A stretch of 64,000 nucleotides of DNA from Stenogyne calaminthoides (taxonomy: Eukaryota > Streptophyta > Magnoliopsida > Lamiales > Lamiaceae), in contig JBBCBC010000027.1 of the NCBI GenBank assembly GCA_037126765.1, positions 11,432,406 to 11,496,405 on the forward strand, in the 5' to 3' direction. The position numbers and the translations under genes are program-made. Below the pieces are notes generated by a model. The model worked only from the letters and a program-made list of their open reading frames with translations, was not told the DNA's origin and did no database searches. Shown piece after piece: positions 11,085 to 21,076 of the stretch (position 1 is the first letter of the stretch; each line of letters starts with the position of its first letter).

Positions 11085-11678
11085 CAAGGTCTTTCATCAT
11101 TCTAATGTGTGGATCGTGGAGATTATAAAGCACGAGATGCTTCTGAGCCAAAGAGAGTTATACCCAAAGCATTCCCACCCTAGAACACAAGTCCAGAGAT
11201 ATACAAATATGCTCAAGAGTGTTCTAGAACCCAATCTAAGCAACCCACGATGTATCCTAAGCTTAGAGAGATTTTCCCAACCTTAGCATTGAGGCTAAAC
11301 AAATGTAAGGGAAAATCTCAACCTAGTTGGAAACCAAACAAACCTTACCCAAATCAGTCGGTTAAGTTTGTAGGTGAGTGTGAACTCGGTAAACATCTAG
11401 CAATCCCGAAAGGGAGGGTAGGCAATCCCGAGTGAGGGTGATAAGTCCCGTTGGAGTGAGAGCTCGTTAAATATCTAGAGGCGAACCCGAGAGGGTGATA
11501 AGTCCAGTTTGAAGGAATTTCCCTAGGAACAGGGAGAGTGGATGTAGGAGCTTGAGTCTCCGAACCACTATACTTTGTTGTGTTCTTTATTGCTTTATGT
11601 TCTTATATTGTCATATGCATTCGATTATAAGCAAAACACAACACATGAGCTTAAAACACAAAAATCTGTAATCACCAT

Positions 11679-12616
11679 TCCTTCACCCCTGTTTTTATAT
11701 GCATCGCACTAAATGTTTACTTCCGCACGCGCAAAATGGGTTTTCAAAATCGGGACCATCAAATTCCATCATCATCATCATTCTCAGCATCAGCCGCAGG
11801 CTCAGATGCTTCACTTGGTTCTGTCTCCTCAGCAACCGATTTTTCACTCTCCTCAGCAACAAACTTTTTACTCTCCTCATCAACACTCTTCTCAATAGAG
11901 TGCTCAACTTCCTCAGCAGACTTCTCACTCTCCTCAATCTTTTCCAAACTCTTTTTTGATTAAGATGAATCAGACACAACAAGTGGCCTTGAGGCTTGAA
12001 CCAAATCAGGAATTTTACCCCTCTTTGTCTCAGAGTAGTCCACCCTAGGCTTGTAGCGGTTTGATCTTCTCCTTGATTTCATAGGGCTTCTCTTCCTCTT
12101 CTGCTTTTTGGAGGAAAGACTAGCAGCAACAATGTCAGCCTTGGCCTTCTCAACGGGCTCCCCCATGGAAATATCTTCCAGCTCAACATCAGCTTGAGCA
12201 TCAGGTTGCGCGGGCTCGACATTTTCAGCCGTTGATTTTGGATTTTCGGCCCCAACAATGAAGTCATCTGGGAAAACACCACGAGGAGGGTTCGATGATG
12301 AAACATTCGAGAATGGTAGAATGTTCACCGGAAAATCTCCATTCACGATCGTCGCAGGAGTGTCAGAGCGTTGAAGCGAAATGATCGCCTCGCTCACATT
12401 CAGCGGATGTTCGGTTTCAGGGAAAGCAATCGAAATTGGTTCTGGGTTCAACGGATTCTGGAGTGTTGGGTTGGATGATTCAGCAGTAGGTGTGGCATTT
12501 GTTGAATCGATCGAAGTTGCCATTGATGCAAGAAGGTGAAGCGGGTTCGCGATTTCAGGGTTTTCAGAGGAAGGGTTTGAAGGCGTGTTTGTTGAGGTGT
12601 TTTGATTTCCAACCAT
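11679..12616 (-). pseudogene. Copia-2 envelope-like protein, N-terminal part (interrupted)
   Basis: Starts with ATG at 12616. The first 218 codons are Ser/Thr/Asn/Pro-rich and end in a strongly basic patch (KKQKRKRSPMKSRRRSNR). A stop at 11960-11962 follows. The same frame continues as a Glu/Ser-rich acidic stretch to 11759, with a further frame change to 11695 (NPFCACGS). The layout, low-complexity then basic then acidic, is that expected upstream of the domain at 8599-10085, from which the LTR now separates it. Confidence 0.7.
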
Positions 12617-13489
12617 TGTGCTCTATATATATAAAAAAGAGTTAGTGACAAATAGAATTAAAAATTGAATTCTAACTAATACTTTATGAAAAAACCAGTA
12701 ATACCTCAACTTCTTCAAACTTTCTTACGCAAAACTCAAACAAGTTTTCAGTATACAAACCAACAAAGTAAATGTTCTAGAAATGGAGATCATGGGATGA
12801 AATGTGATGAAACCATCACTCCCACTACTTCCAATATCCAGAACCACACACGATTTCTGCCAAAAAAAAAATACCCAAAAAATAAAAACAGTGTAAAATA
12901 CTGAAATTAAATAAAGTGTGGCCAATTTTTGTATTAAATAATTAATTTAATCAAAAAGTCACAATTTAAATAATCATCCAAGTCAAATCCAGTCAAATCA
13001 AGTCAATGTTGCAATCAAGAACGGCACACACACACTTCAACATTCATTCTGCCTGTTTTACACAACCAATGTTGCACTTTTCATCCTTTTCTTTTCTTTT
13101 AATACACTTAACTCATATTGATCCACCTTTTGAAAAGAGAACATCGTAGTAGCGAACTCCGTGCCCCATAGTTACTCAGTGGATTATGAGCAAATTGATG
13201 TTATATCAATCACCTTTTGAAAAGAAGACATCGTAGTAGCGAACTCCGTGCTCCATAGTTACTCAGTGAAAGATTACATCCAATTTGTGTATCTTTTCTT
13301 TTCTTTTTGTGCATTTAAGAAATGTGTGCCCAGAAAATCACAATGACTTGACTCAATAAGAATTTAACACAAAATCATATCCAAACCATGAGAATCGATC
13401 AAATCAACCAAGTGCTACAAAAATCAAACCAGATGTTGCTTCAAATGTTGTAACATTTGTTGCAACATCCACCCTACAGAACTCATATA
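12617..13489 (-). repeat. Copia-2 spacer between pol and envelope-like ORF, with an 80-bp tandem repeat
   Basis: No coding signal. Between about 13120 and 13268 a unit of roughly 80 bp occurs twice. Each copy contains CACCTTTTGAAAAGA then ACATCGTAGTAGCGAACTCC and CATAGTTACTCAGTG. It could hold the promoter or splice signals for the envelope-like ORF, but that is inference. Confidence 0.6.
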
Positions 13490-14908
13490 GTATACAAACC
13501 AAGAGATTTCCCCAGAAAGGAAAACCTCTCATGATCAAGGGTTTTAGTAAAAATATCAGCAAGTTGATTATCAGTGGGAACATACTCTAACTTCACAATT
13601 TCCTTTTGCTACAAGGTCTCTTATGAAATGATGTCTTATACTTATGTGCTTGGTAAGAGAATGTTGTACTGGTTTTTAGAAATGTTAATAGCACTAGTAT
13701 TATCACAAAACACAGTCAGAATATCATTCTCAAGTCCATAGTCATCAAACATCTTTACAACCACAAAAGTTGTGTACAACAACTACCAGCAGCAATGTAC
13801 TCAGACTCTGCAGTAGATTGTGAAAGACAAATTTGTTTCTTACTATGCCAGGAAATCAAGTTGTTACCCATGTAAAAACATCCACCACTTGTGCTTTTCC
13901 TATCATCAATGTCCCCAGCCCAATCAGCATCACTATACCCAGTCAGTACACTGCTTGTGTCCTTTGTATACCATATACCAAGATCTGTTGTTCCAGCAAC
14001 ATATCTGATAATCCTCTTCACAACATTCATGTGATATTCCTTTGGATTAGCTTGGTACCTAGCACAAACACAAACACTATACATAATGTCAGGTCTACTA
14101 GAGGTAAGATAAAGAAGACTATCTATCATGGATCTGTACAGTGTGTGATCAACATCTTGACCAGCACTGTCTTTGTTCAACTTCTGAGTTGATCCCATAG
14201 GTGTTTTCATATACTTCGAATTTTCAAGACCAAATCTCTTAACCAAGTTATTTGCATATTTGCTTTGGCAAATGAAGATTCCATCATCTTTTTTCTTGAT
14301 CTGCAGACCTAAAAAGTAATTCAAGTCTCCAACCATGCTCATCTCAAATGTAGATGACATTGCCTCAACAAATTCATTCAGCATCTTGTCTGATGTTGCT
14401 CCAAATACTATGTCATCAACATATATTTGTGCAATCATCAACCCTTCATCAACCTGTTTAATAAACAAAGTCCTGTCTGCTTCTCCTCTAACAAAACCAA
14501 ACTGCAAAAGAAAGTCAGTCAATCTGCCATGTGCTTTTTAAGCTTATAAACATGATCAGGATAGTGAGGATCTTCAAATCCTAAGGGTTGTTCAACATAA
14601 GCTATACCATTAAAAAATGCAGCCTTTACATCCATTTGATGCAATTTGATATTGATAAAACATACAATAGCTAACAACAATCTAATAGATTCAATCCTAG
14701 CTACTGGTGAAAATGTTTCATCAAAATCAATACCCTCAACTTGAGTATATCCTTGGGCAACCAATCTAGCCTTATTCCTTACTATGTTTCCAGACTCATC
14801 AGTTTTGTTCTTAAAAATCCACTTGGTTCCAATGACATTAGTGTTACCAGGTCTTGGAACTAGTGTCCAAACATCATTCCTTTCAAACTGATTAAGTTCT
14901 TCATGCAT
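13490..14908 (-). pseudogene. Copia-2 reverse transcriptase and RNase H
   Basis: 14908-14519 reads the RT N-terminal half (RNDVWTLVPRP, KARLVAQGYTQVEGIDFDETFSPVA). 14522-13755 overlaps it in another frame and carries the catalytic YVDDIVFGA, YFLGLQI and the RNase H motifs (SDADWAGDIDDRKSTSG, STAESEYIAA). Beyond a frame change at 13755 the RNase H tail is readable (FCDNTSAINISK, HISIRHHFIRDL, DIFTKTLDHERF) to about 13490. There are at least three frameshifts, so no active enzyme. Confidence 0.88.
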
Positions 14909-16040
14909 ATCATTTATCTAATTTTCATTATTTAAGGCTTCTTTGACATTTTTAGGCTCAATTACAGAATGATAGCATTCAGAATTAACCATGTTGCATA
15001 TAGAAGACATGCAAACAGATCTTACCAAATCTTTTGAGCTTACCCTTCTTCTGGTTTGTACTCCAACAGAAGAATCACCAATGATTTGGTTTGAAGGATG
15101 ACTTTTCATGATTCTGGAAGCAAGTACCTTGTCATGAGTGTATTGAATAATTCTTTCTGAACTTTCCGTGGCATTAGGTGTAACATCCTTTGAATTTCCA
15201 GAATTTTTAGTTCCAGCAGAAATCTCAATATGCTCAGACACATCTTCTTCAGTACTTTTTCCTGCTATGTTAGCTGTATCATCAAATACAACATTCACAT
15301 ATTCTTGAACAGTGTTTAACCTAAGGTTGAAGATTCTATAGGCTTTACTATTTCTAGAATAGCCTAAGAAAAAACCTTTGTCACTTTTAGAGTTAAACTT
15401 TCGAAGTTGATCTCTATCATTCAGAATGTAACACACACAACCAAACACATGAAAGTATTTCAGATTTGGTTTCTTGTTGTTCAGAATCTCATAAGCTGTT
15501 TTTGAACTTTGTGGCCTCATAAAAACTCTGTTAATAATATAACATGCAGTGTTTAATGCTTCAGCCCAAAACCTTTTAGAAAGATGTTTAGCTTGCAACA
15601 TTACTCTAGCCATTTCTTGAAGAGTTCTATTCTTCCTTTCAGCTATTCCATTTTGTTGTGGAGTTTTAGGAGAAGAAAACTCATGCATTATATCCTTCTT
15701 TTCACAGAAATCAGAAAATAAGATATTTTCAAATCCCCTACCATGATCTAACATAATCTTACTCACTTTTAAGTTGTATATTGTTTTAAACCTTTTATAT
15801 AAAACTTTAAAAGCAACAAAAGTTTCATATTTTCTTTCAAAAACTCAATCCAGGTATATCTAGAGAAATCATCTACCACAACCAATGAATACCTTTTACC
15901 TCAAAGACTTTCTGTTTCCATAGGACCCATAAGATCCATATGTAGCAGCTCAAAACACTGTGTTGTCGAACAATGTGACAACATCTTGTGTGACACTCGG
16001 ATCTGTTTACCTTTCTGACAAGAACCACAAATTATGGTTT
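14909..16040 (-). pseudogene. Copia-2 integrase region
   Basis: 15766-14918 reads the integrase core end and linker (PQQNGIAERKNRTLQEMARVM with the catalytic E; AYEILNNKKPNLKYFHVFGC). Upstream, in broken frames to about 16040, the zinc-binding end and first catalytic D region are readable (ICGSCQKGKQ, LLHMDLMGP). Stops and frame changes separate the pieces. Confidence 0.83.
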
Positions 16041-16041
16041 C

Positions 16042-16692
16042 TCATATATTCAGCTTTGGCAAACCTCTTACAGCACCAATCTTCACAAGTTTCTGGATAT
16101 TCCTATAGTTAACATGTCCAAGTTTTTGATGCCATAAAACTTCTTCAGCATTATTGGCAAGATTGCAAACATTGTTAGTTCCAATAAGATAACAATTATC
16201 AATTGACCTATTACCAGTCATGAGACACTCATTTTCATTATTCAGAACATAACAAGAATTCTTATCAAACTTGACATGCAAATTGTCATCACATAGTTGA
16301 CTTATACAAATCAAATTAGCAAGCAAACCTTCAACATGTAAGACATTAGACAGTTTAGGAAATCCTTCAACATTGAGAGTACCTTTCCCAACAATTTTCC
16401 CTTTGGAACCACCACCATAAGTGACATTTCCTCCATCAAATTTCTCATAATCAGACAGGAAATTCACTTGACCAGTCATGTGCCTAGAAAAACCACTATC
16501 AAAGTACCATAAACCAGACACACATACTTTCAGAGATGTATACACAACATTACAAGTCACATCTTGTTTACTGACACATTCAGTTTTAGCACATTGTGAC
16601 TCAGAAACTTCAGCTTGTAACACCTTCATGTCCTCTTTCATTTTTTCACAATATGGACGAATATGACCATGACCAGAACAATAGTGACACAT
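16042..16692 (-). pseudogene. Copia-2 protease and GAG-pre-integrase region
   Basis: Starts just after a zinc-knuckle-like CHYCSGHGHIRPYC. The protease motif is WYFDSGFSRHMTG (family usually DSGCSRHMTG). The later segment VLWHQKLGHVNYRNIQKL is the zinc-binding pre-integrase part. The frame ends at 16042 with a stop and continues downstream in the broken integrase. Confidence 0.85.
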
Positions 16693-16694
16693 AC

Positions 16695-17395
16695 TTATTT
16701 TTTCTTCTTCTTAATGTGAGCTTTTGTTTCCACTGAAGTTTTGACATTTGTCTTTTCTCCAGCTTTAACAAATTTCACAGATTTAAAGCTTTTAGAAGTA
16801 GTTTTATAACCAAGACCAGTAGTATCAGATTTACCAACCATCAAAGCATCTTTCAACATTTTTGTTCCTTTGGCATACTTCTTAAAACACAAAGTTGAAC
16901 TTTTCAATTCTTCCTTTAGTTTAGAAATTTCCAAATCCTTTCTTGTTAAGACAACTTCAAGTTTAGTTAGTGAGTCTCTCAAGTTATCATTTTCCTTAGT
17001 CATAGACTTTAGAATTTGATTTTGAGATTCCCATTTATCAAACAAATCTTTACAACTTGATCCACATGATTCACTATTCACAACAGATGTTCCTTTATCA
17101 TCTAAACCATTAAAACAGTTAACAACTTTTTCAGAACAATCTTCATCTAATGTTACTCCAGATGTGGTAACATCTGTTTCAACATCAGAATCAGAATAGT
17201 CCAAATCATCATCTAAGGAATCATTATAATCTATTCTAGCATAGAATGCACGTTCTTCATTTTGTTCTTCATGCTCTTCATCAGATTCATCACTTAAAGT
17301 AGCATTGAAGTTAAATTTCAGTTTAAGCAAGGTATTAGCACATTCATTCGCATAATGACCATACCCATGACATGCATTACATATTGAACATACTT
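16695..17395 (-). pseudogene. Copia-2 gag, C-terminal half
   Basis: 17330-16695 is an acidic stretch (SDESDEEHEEQNEE) followed by a coiled-coil-like segment (NLRDSLTKLEVVLTRKDLEI) and a lysine-rich end. Just upstream, in the shifted frame at about 17395-17330, a zinc knuckle of the form CNACHGYGHYANEC can be read. This matches the long gag of SIRE elements. Confidence 0.78.
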
Positions 17396-18442
17396 TCTAT
17401 ACTCAGGGTCAACTTTTTCATACCTGCCTTTGATTTCATTACCAATTTGCCTTGGGTGGAACGCATTACCTTTCTTTTCAAAGGTTTGTGGAGAGTTGTT
17501 GATCTGAATTTTTGGTTGAAAGTTGCTTTTGAACTTGCTATTCCCCTATTTCATAAGAGCTTTGAATTGCCTTGTCATAAAAGCAATGTACTCCTCGGGG
17601 TTGGAACATATGTCAGCAACATCATCCTCTGAATCAGCTTCAGTCACAATAGGCACTTGCTCAGCATTTGAAGATGTTTCACCTTTGAACACCACCACTT
17701 TCTTTGCATCAACTTTGTCATCCTTCTCAGTTGTATTTATCTCATACACACGTAGGATGCTGCTCAGTTCATTTTGAATTATTGTAGCTGTATCCCTTGC
17801 CTCTTCAATTGCACAAATCTTTGCATCGAAGCGCTTAGGTACAATACGCAAAATCTTATGAACCAATCTCACATTGGAGATGGGATCTCCAAGAGATTGA
17901 GCTTCATTTGCAATTTCAGTGACCCGTTCATTGTAAGAAGAAATTGTTTCATCCTCCTTCATCTTCAAGTTCTTGAACTTTGTCCCAAGCATTCGAAGTC
18001 TGGATCTTCGAACACTATCCGAACCTTCATTGTGCTCTTGCAATCTATCCCAAGCTTCTTTTGCAGAAACACATGTTGATATGATCTTGAACATGGTCAT
18101 ATCAACTGATGTGAATATTGCATTCAAAGCTTTAGAATTGTAGCTAGCAGTTGTAGTTTCATCATTAGTCCAATCTAGTTCGCGTTTGACTGTAACTTCT
18201 CCTTCTTCATCTACAGGATCCTTAGGAGGTGTCCATCCTGAAAGTATACTTCTCCAGGCACGTTCATCAATTGACTTGATGTACATCCTCATCTTTGGTT
18301 TCCAATACGCATAGTTTGTACCATCAAGAATTGGTGGTCTCAAACATTGTGGAGTAAGTGGATATTCCATCGCCATAACAAAAAACAACACACTTGACAC
18401 AGGATCTAACTTAGTAAAATCAAGTTTTGGCTCTGGTGCCAA
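17396..18442 (-). pseudogene. Copia-2 gag, N-terminal half
   Basis: 18442-17546 codes for 298 residues with the UBN2/DUF4219-type gag motifs (DGTNYAYWKPKMRMYI, AKEAWDRLQEHNEG, VRRSRLRMLGTKFKNLKM, RDTATIIQNELSSI). A stop at 17546 is followed in the same frame by readable gag (GNSKFKSNFQPK...) to about 17400, where the frame changes into the zinc knuckle. The first codons overlap the primer-binding site, which suggests the annotated start lies a little upstream of the true one (MAMEYPLT is an alternative). Confidence 0.82.
18429..18441 (-). other. Copia-2 primer-binding site
   Basis: Minus strand reads TGGCACCAGAGCC two bases after the LTR end. This is close to the initiator-Met complement TGGTATCAGAGC and differs by two internal bases. 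Confidence 0.7.
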
Positions 18443-18443
18443 C

Positions 18444-19297
18444 TGAAAGTGTGCTTTACGGGGTTGTGTTTAGTAAAATCAGAGTAATGTTACACTGAAT
18501 GTTGTGACACTCAAAGTAACATTCAAAAGACAGAAACAGTTGAAGACTCAGGAACACAACACACGAAATTAATAAGACTTTGCACAATCTATATCAATAT
18601 AGATTGTGAAGCCTTATGGCCAAAATCGCTATTTATAAAAATAATGAATACAAAGAGGTTCACAAATCGATATTCTTGAAACAAGATGGAGCATATGATC
18701 TAAAGGCTTAAGTGCATCTATAAACCGCCAAAGGTGATCTATTCTATGAGTGTGAAACTATCTAACACCGAGACTAACACTCCTCATACAACAAATCTAG
18801 CACCAGCTCGAGGTATTGTAAACCCTACAATTACTCTCTTATGGTAAAATAACTCCACAACAACGACCCTATCACTCTGGATGCACTCACGCACTCTACA
18901 GTTGATGTTTGGTTGTTGCTTCGACTGAACAATACACGATATGTAGTAATATTCGGCAATTGATGTGAACATCAAGGTCTTCTATTTATAGACTTCGTGT
19001 ATGCCTTACTAGAGCCTCCTTGAAGGATCTAGAAACTCTTCAATCCACTCTTCCATGAACTTTGTAACTATCCAGATAGTGGGTTCTTCAAGTTGTGAAA
19101 ACAGCCGCATGATCTAGTCCTTCTACTCGATTCTTGAAGCTTGTGGAACCTTCTGGAATCTTGCAGAACAACCTAGATCGTCAACCTGCAATCAAAACAT
19201 CAAAGACAACATTGAACATAGAAGTGTTAGTGGTTAAGAAGAAAGGACGAATACTGATGTTGTAACCAATGTTGTAACATCGGTTACAACATCAACA
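18444..19297 (-). repeat. Copia-2 5' LTR
   Basis: Plus-strand ends are TGAAAGTGTGC and ...CATCAACA, followed by the CAAAC duplication. About 854 bp. It matches 7046-7901 closely, with scattered substitutions. Confidence 0.93.
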
Positions 19298-19395
19298 CAA
19301 ACAAGTTAAACAAGCTATTCAGAATATATTATAATGTTGAGATCGAAAACATTTTAAAGTAGTTGAAAATAATATATTGTGCATAGGAACAGAGT

Positions 19396-19515
19396 TACTT
19401 TCCTCCATTAATAATCTGAAACAAGGTGGAGCACCCCCTATGTAATGGATCTTCAATGTCACAAGCAACAGACGACGATCTGAATTCATGTTGTTTTAGA
19501 GGAACAACTTCAACG
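19396..19515 (-). pseudogene. Ankyrin copy 1: exon fragment
   Basis: Reads LKQHEFRSSSVACDIEDP...LFQIINGGK. It is equivalent to the copy 2 piece at about 27240-27375. The borders are approximate. It lies just beyond the Copia-2 insertion. Confidence 0.55.
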
Positions 19516-19589
19516 AGCACACAATTAAAAATTTCAGTCAGCAGTGAGATGCATGGAGCTTGAAAACTAGTTAGAATATTAATACTTAC

Positions 19590-19742
19590 AACGGTAGATC
19601 AACTTTTCCCACCAACTGAAACTTTCTCTAATAGGAAATACACTCTCCATACTAGCCATAATTGACAGTGCGCATCTGTTAGTGTTACCCAATCGTAATC
19701 GAGCCAAATTGGGGTACTTGTCAACCAAATGGAGTGCAACAT
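19590..19742 (-). pseudogene. Ankyrin copy 1: exon with a single ankyrin repeat
   Basis: Bounded by CAG (acceptor) and GTAAGT (donor), 153 bp, a whole number of codons. It reads DVALHLVDKYPNLARLRLGN...SVFPIRESFSWWEKLIYR. The frame is intact. The same exon in copy 2 (27483-27630) has lost bases. Confidence 0.82.
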
Positions 19743-19849
19743 CTGACAAAATAACAATGAAAATATCAGCTACTACTAGTAATTTATGAAGTATCAACTA
19801 ACTTATTAACCTTATATTTACTCACCCAAGAACTCATTATTAATCATTT

Positions 19850-20251
19850 AAATCAACAAGTCGATGCCTAGTTGGCCTTCAAAAGGGGTGTTCTCCACAT
19901 TGGGCTTGCACACGGATATCAAGTACTTAAGTGTGCCCTTTTGACTATATTTGGCAGCTGTTATGACTGGCAATTGCTGCTTCAGTGTTTCCAACCCTAG
20001 CAGCATCGTGTAAAGCAGTGTGCCCACGACAATTTCTATGGGCCAGAGCCTGAGGCGACATCAACGCCACCAACTTACGAACAAAATCATTTGCTTTCCC
20101 AGTCTGAGCTGCTACATGAAGAGCTGTTTCATTGTCTAAAGAGATAATAGCTTCAGTTTCATCTCTGTTTCTTTGTAAGAATAATGTGTTTGCTGTTTCC
20201 CAGTCACCACTAACTGCAGCATTGTAGAGTGCCAAATACTTGCTGAAGTCT
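19850..20251 (-). pseudogene. Ankyrin copy 1: N-proximal exon with two ankyrin repeats
   Basis: Starts after TAG at 20252 and reads DFSKYLALYNAAVSGDWETA, then ETALHVAAQTGKANDFVRKL and GHTALHDAARVGNTEAA, classic ankyrin repeats. After a frame change near 19980 it reads TLKYLISVCKPNVENTPFEG, also typical of the family. The segment KANDFVRKL is the exact site hit by a Copia element in copy 2, and here it is uninterrupted. Confidence 0.85.
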
Positions 20252-20504
20252 CTACTTGTTTGAACAACTGATATAATCAATCGAGTTCAAAATTATACTA
20301 AGTAGAAAAGTTGAATATTTTTACAGTGGTAAACCCAAAGTTTTGAAAGTGAGGGTACAATAGATATTTTAAATTTATATATAAACATTATCTTATATGG
20401 GCAAATCTAAGAAAGAACCCTTAATGACTAAAAGCCAAAAAAATAAAAAAGGGCAACAATTGAACAAAAGGGACTAAAATTTAGTAATAAGACATTAAAT
20501 TTTC
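20252..20504. other. Upstream or intron sequence of ankyrin copy 1
   Basis: AT-rich sequence without recognised coding sequence. Upstream exons of the ankyrin gene, if they still exist, were not found. Confidence 0.4.
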
Positions 20505-21076
20505 TGTAGTCCTGTAACTTTGTATCGTTTTGAAATTGATCCCGATTGTTTTGACTTTTGGATTTTGATCCTGTAAGTTTCCTAAAATTTTAAAATTGCT
20601 CATTTTCACTTGCTGAAGCAGGTTAACAACAGGTAAACATCACATCTTTAATTATTTTATTTTACTCTTTAATTTCAAAGCGTCGCTTGAACTTTTTTAA
20701 TCCTAATAATATTGGTCGGATTTTAGGCCGGGTTTAAAAAAATTTATATATTAAAAGACAATGCAAATCAGGTCGATTTACTGGGTCTAAACTGACCCAA
20801 AAATTAAAAAATTAAATCAATATACGCAGAACTCTTCCTAAAAAAAATACGAGAAAAAATTTCAACTCAAATTATTTAAATTAAACAAATTTAGGTGGCA
20901 TTTGAAAATTAAAAGAAAAAATAAAATAATTATATAGGTGACGGTTACCTGTTTGGTGACTTGCTACAAAAGGTTAAATGATCAATTTCAAATTTTTTGA
21001 TAATTTACAAGACCAAAATAAAAAAGTCAAAACAATCGGGACCAATTTCAAAACGAAACAAATTTATACGACTACA
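20505..21076. mobile_element. Mutator-like MITE with long terminal inverted repeats
   Basis: About 90 bp at the left end (GTAGTCCTGTAACTTTG ... CGTTTTGAAATTGATCCCGA) is mirrored at the right (TCGGGACCAATTTCAAAACG ... ACTACAATTT). Long inverted arms around a non-coding AT-rich middle are typical of Mutator-like MITEs. A 9-bp target duplication could not be fixed because the outermost bases are diverged. Confidence 0.65.

Larger units (their letters stand above)
10086..11678 (+). repeat. Probable solo LTR inside the envelope-like ORF of Copia-2
   Basis: The envelope-like reading is interrupted at 10085 by TGTTGGGATATTTTAGTTTT, a typical LTR start, and coding sequence of the same protein type resumes to the right of about 11680. 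A TATA box (TATAAATA, 11077-11084) lies in the plus orientation, about two thirds along. No internal retroelement genes are present. The right edge (near 11675-11685, around ATCACCATTCC) and the target duplication (AATTC against CATTC) are not clean, so the exact end is uncertain. Confidence 0.65.
7046..19297 (-). mobile_element. SIRE/Maximus-type Ty1/Copia retrotransposon with envelope-like ORF (Copia-2)
   Basis: It is 12.25 kb with LTRs of about 855 bp at both ends and a perfect 5-bp duplication CAAAC (7041-7045 and 19298-19302). On the minus strand the order is gag, protease, integrase, RT, RNase H, then a separate ORF region of the plant envelope-like/putative plant transposon protein type, then the polypurine tract. 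Large size plus an extra ORF after pol is the hallmark of the SIRE lineage. gag-pol carries several stops and frameshifts. A probable solo LTR interrupts the envelope-like region at 10086. The element lies in an intron of ankyrin copy 1. Confidence 0.93.
162..20251 (-). pseudogene. PGG-domain ankyrin-repeat membrane protein gene, copy 1, broken by two retrotransposons
   Basis: Exon pieces on the minus strand read in order as a plant ankyrin-repeat protein with a C-terminal PGG membrane domain (ACD6/ITN1-like family, membrane proteins often linked to defence or stress signalling). The pieces are 20251-19850, 19742-19590, about 19515-19396, about 7005-6938, 6846-6414, 5886-5527 and 389-162. Splice signals are visible at several borders, for example GTAAGT after 6414 and CAG before 5886. 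A 12 kb Copia element lies in an intron and a 5 kb Copia element lies inside the last exon. Frameshifts are also visible near 19990-19945 and around 6730. The first exon of the family is not identified. A functional product is very unlikely. The family is certain; the exact exon model is approximate. Confidence 0.85.

Noticed and set aside
11695..11982. Histidine-, arginine- or serine-rich frames on both strands
   Set aside because: Low-complexity shadows of the acidic Glu/Ser stretch in the envelope-like N-terminal region.
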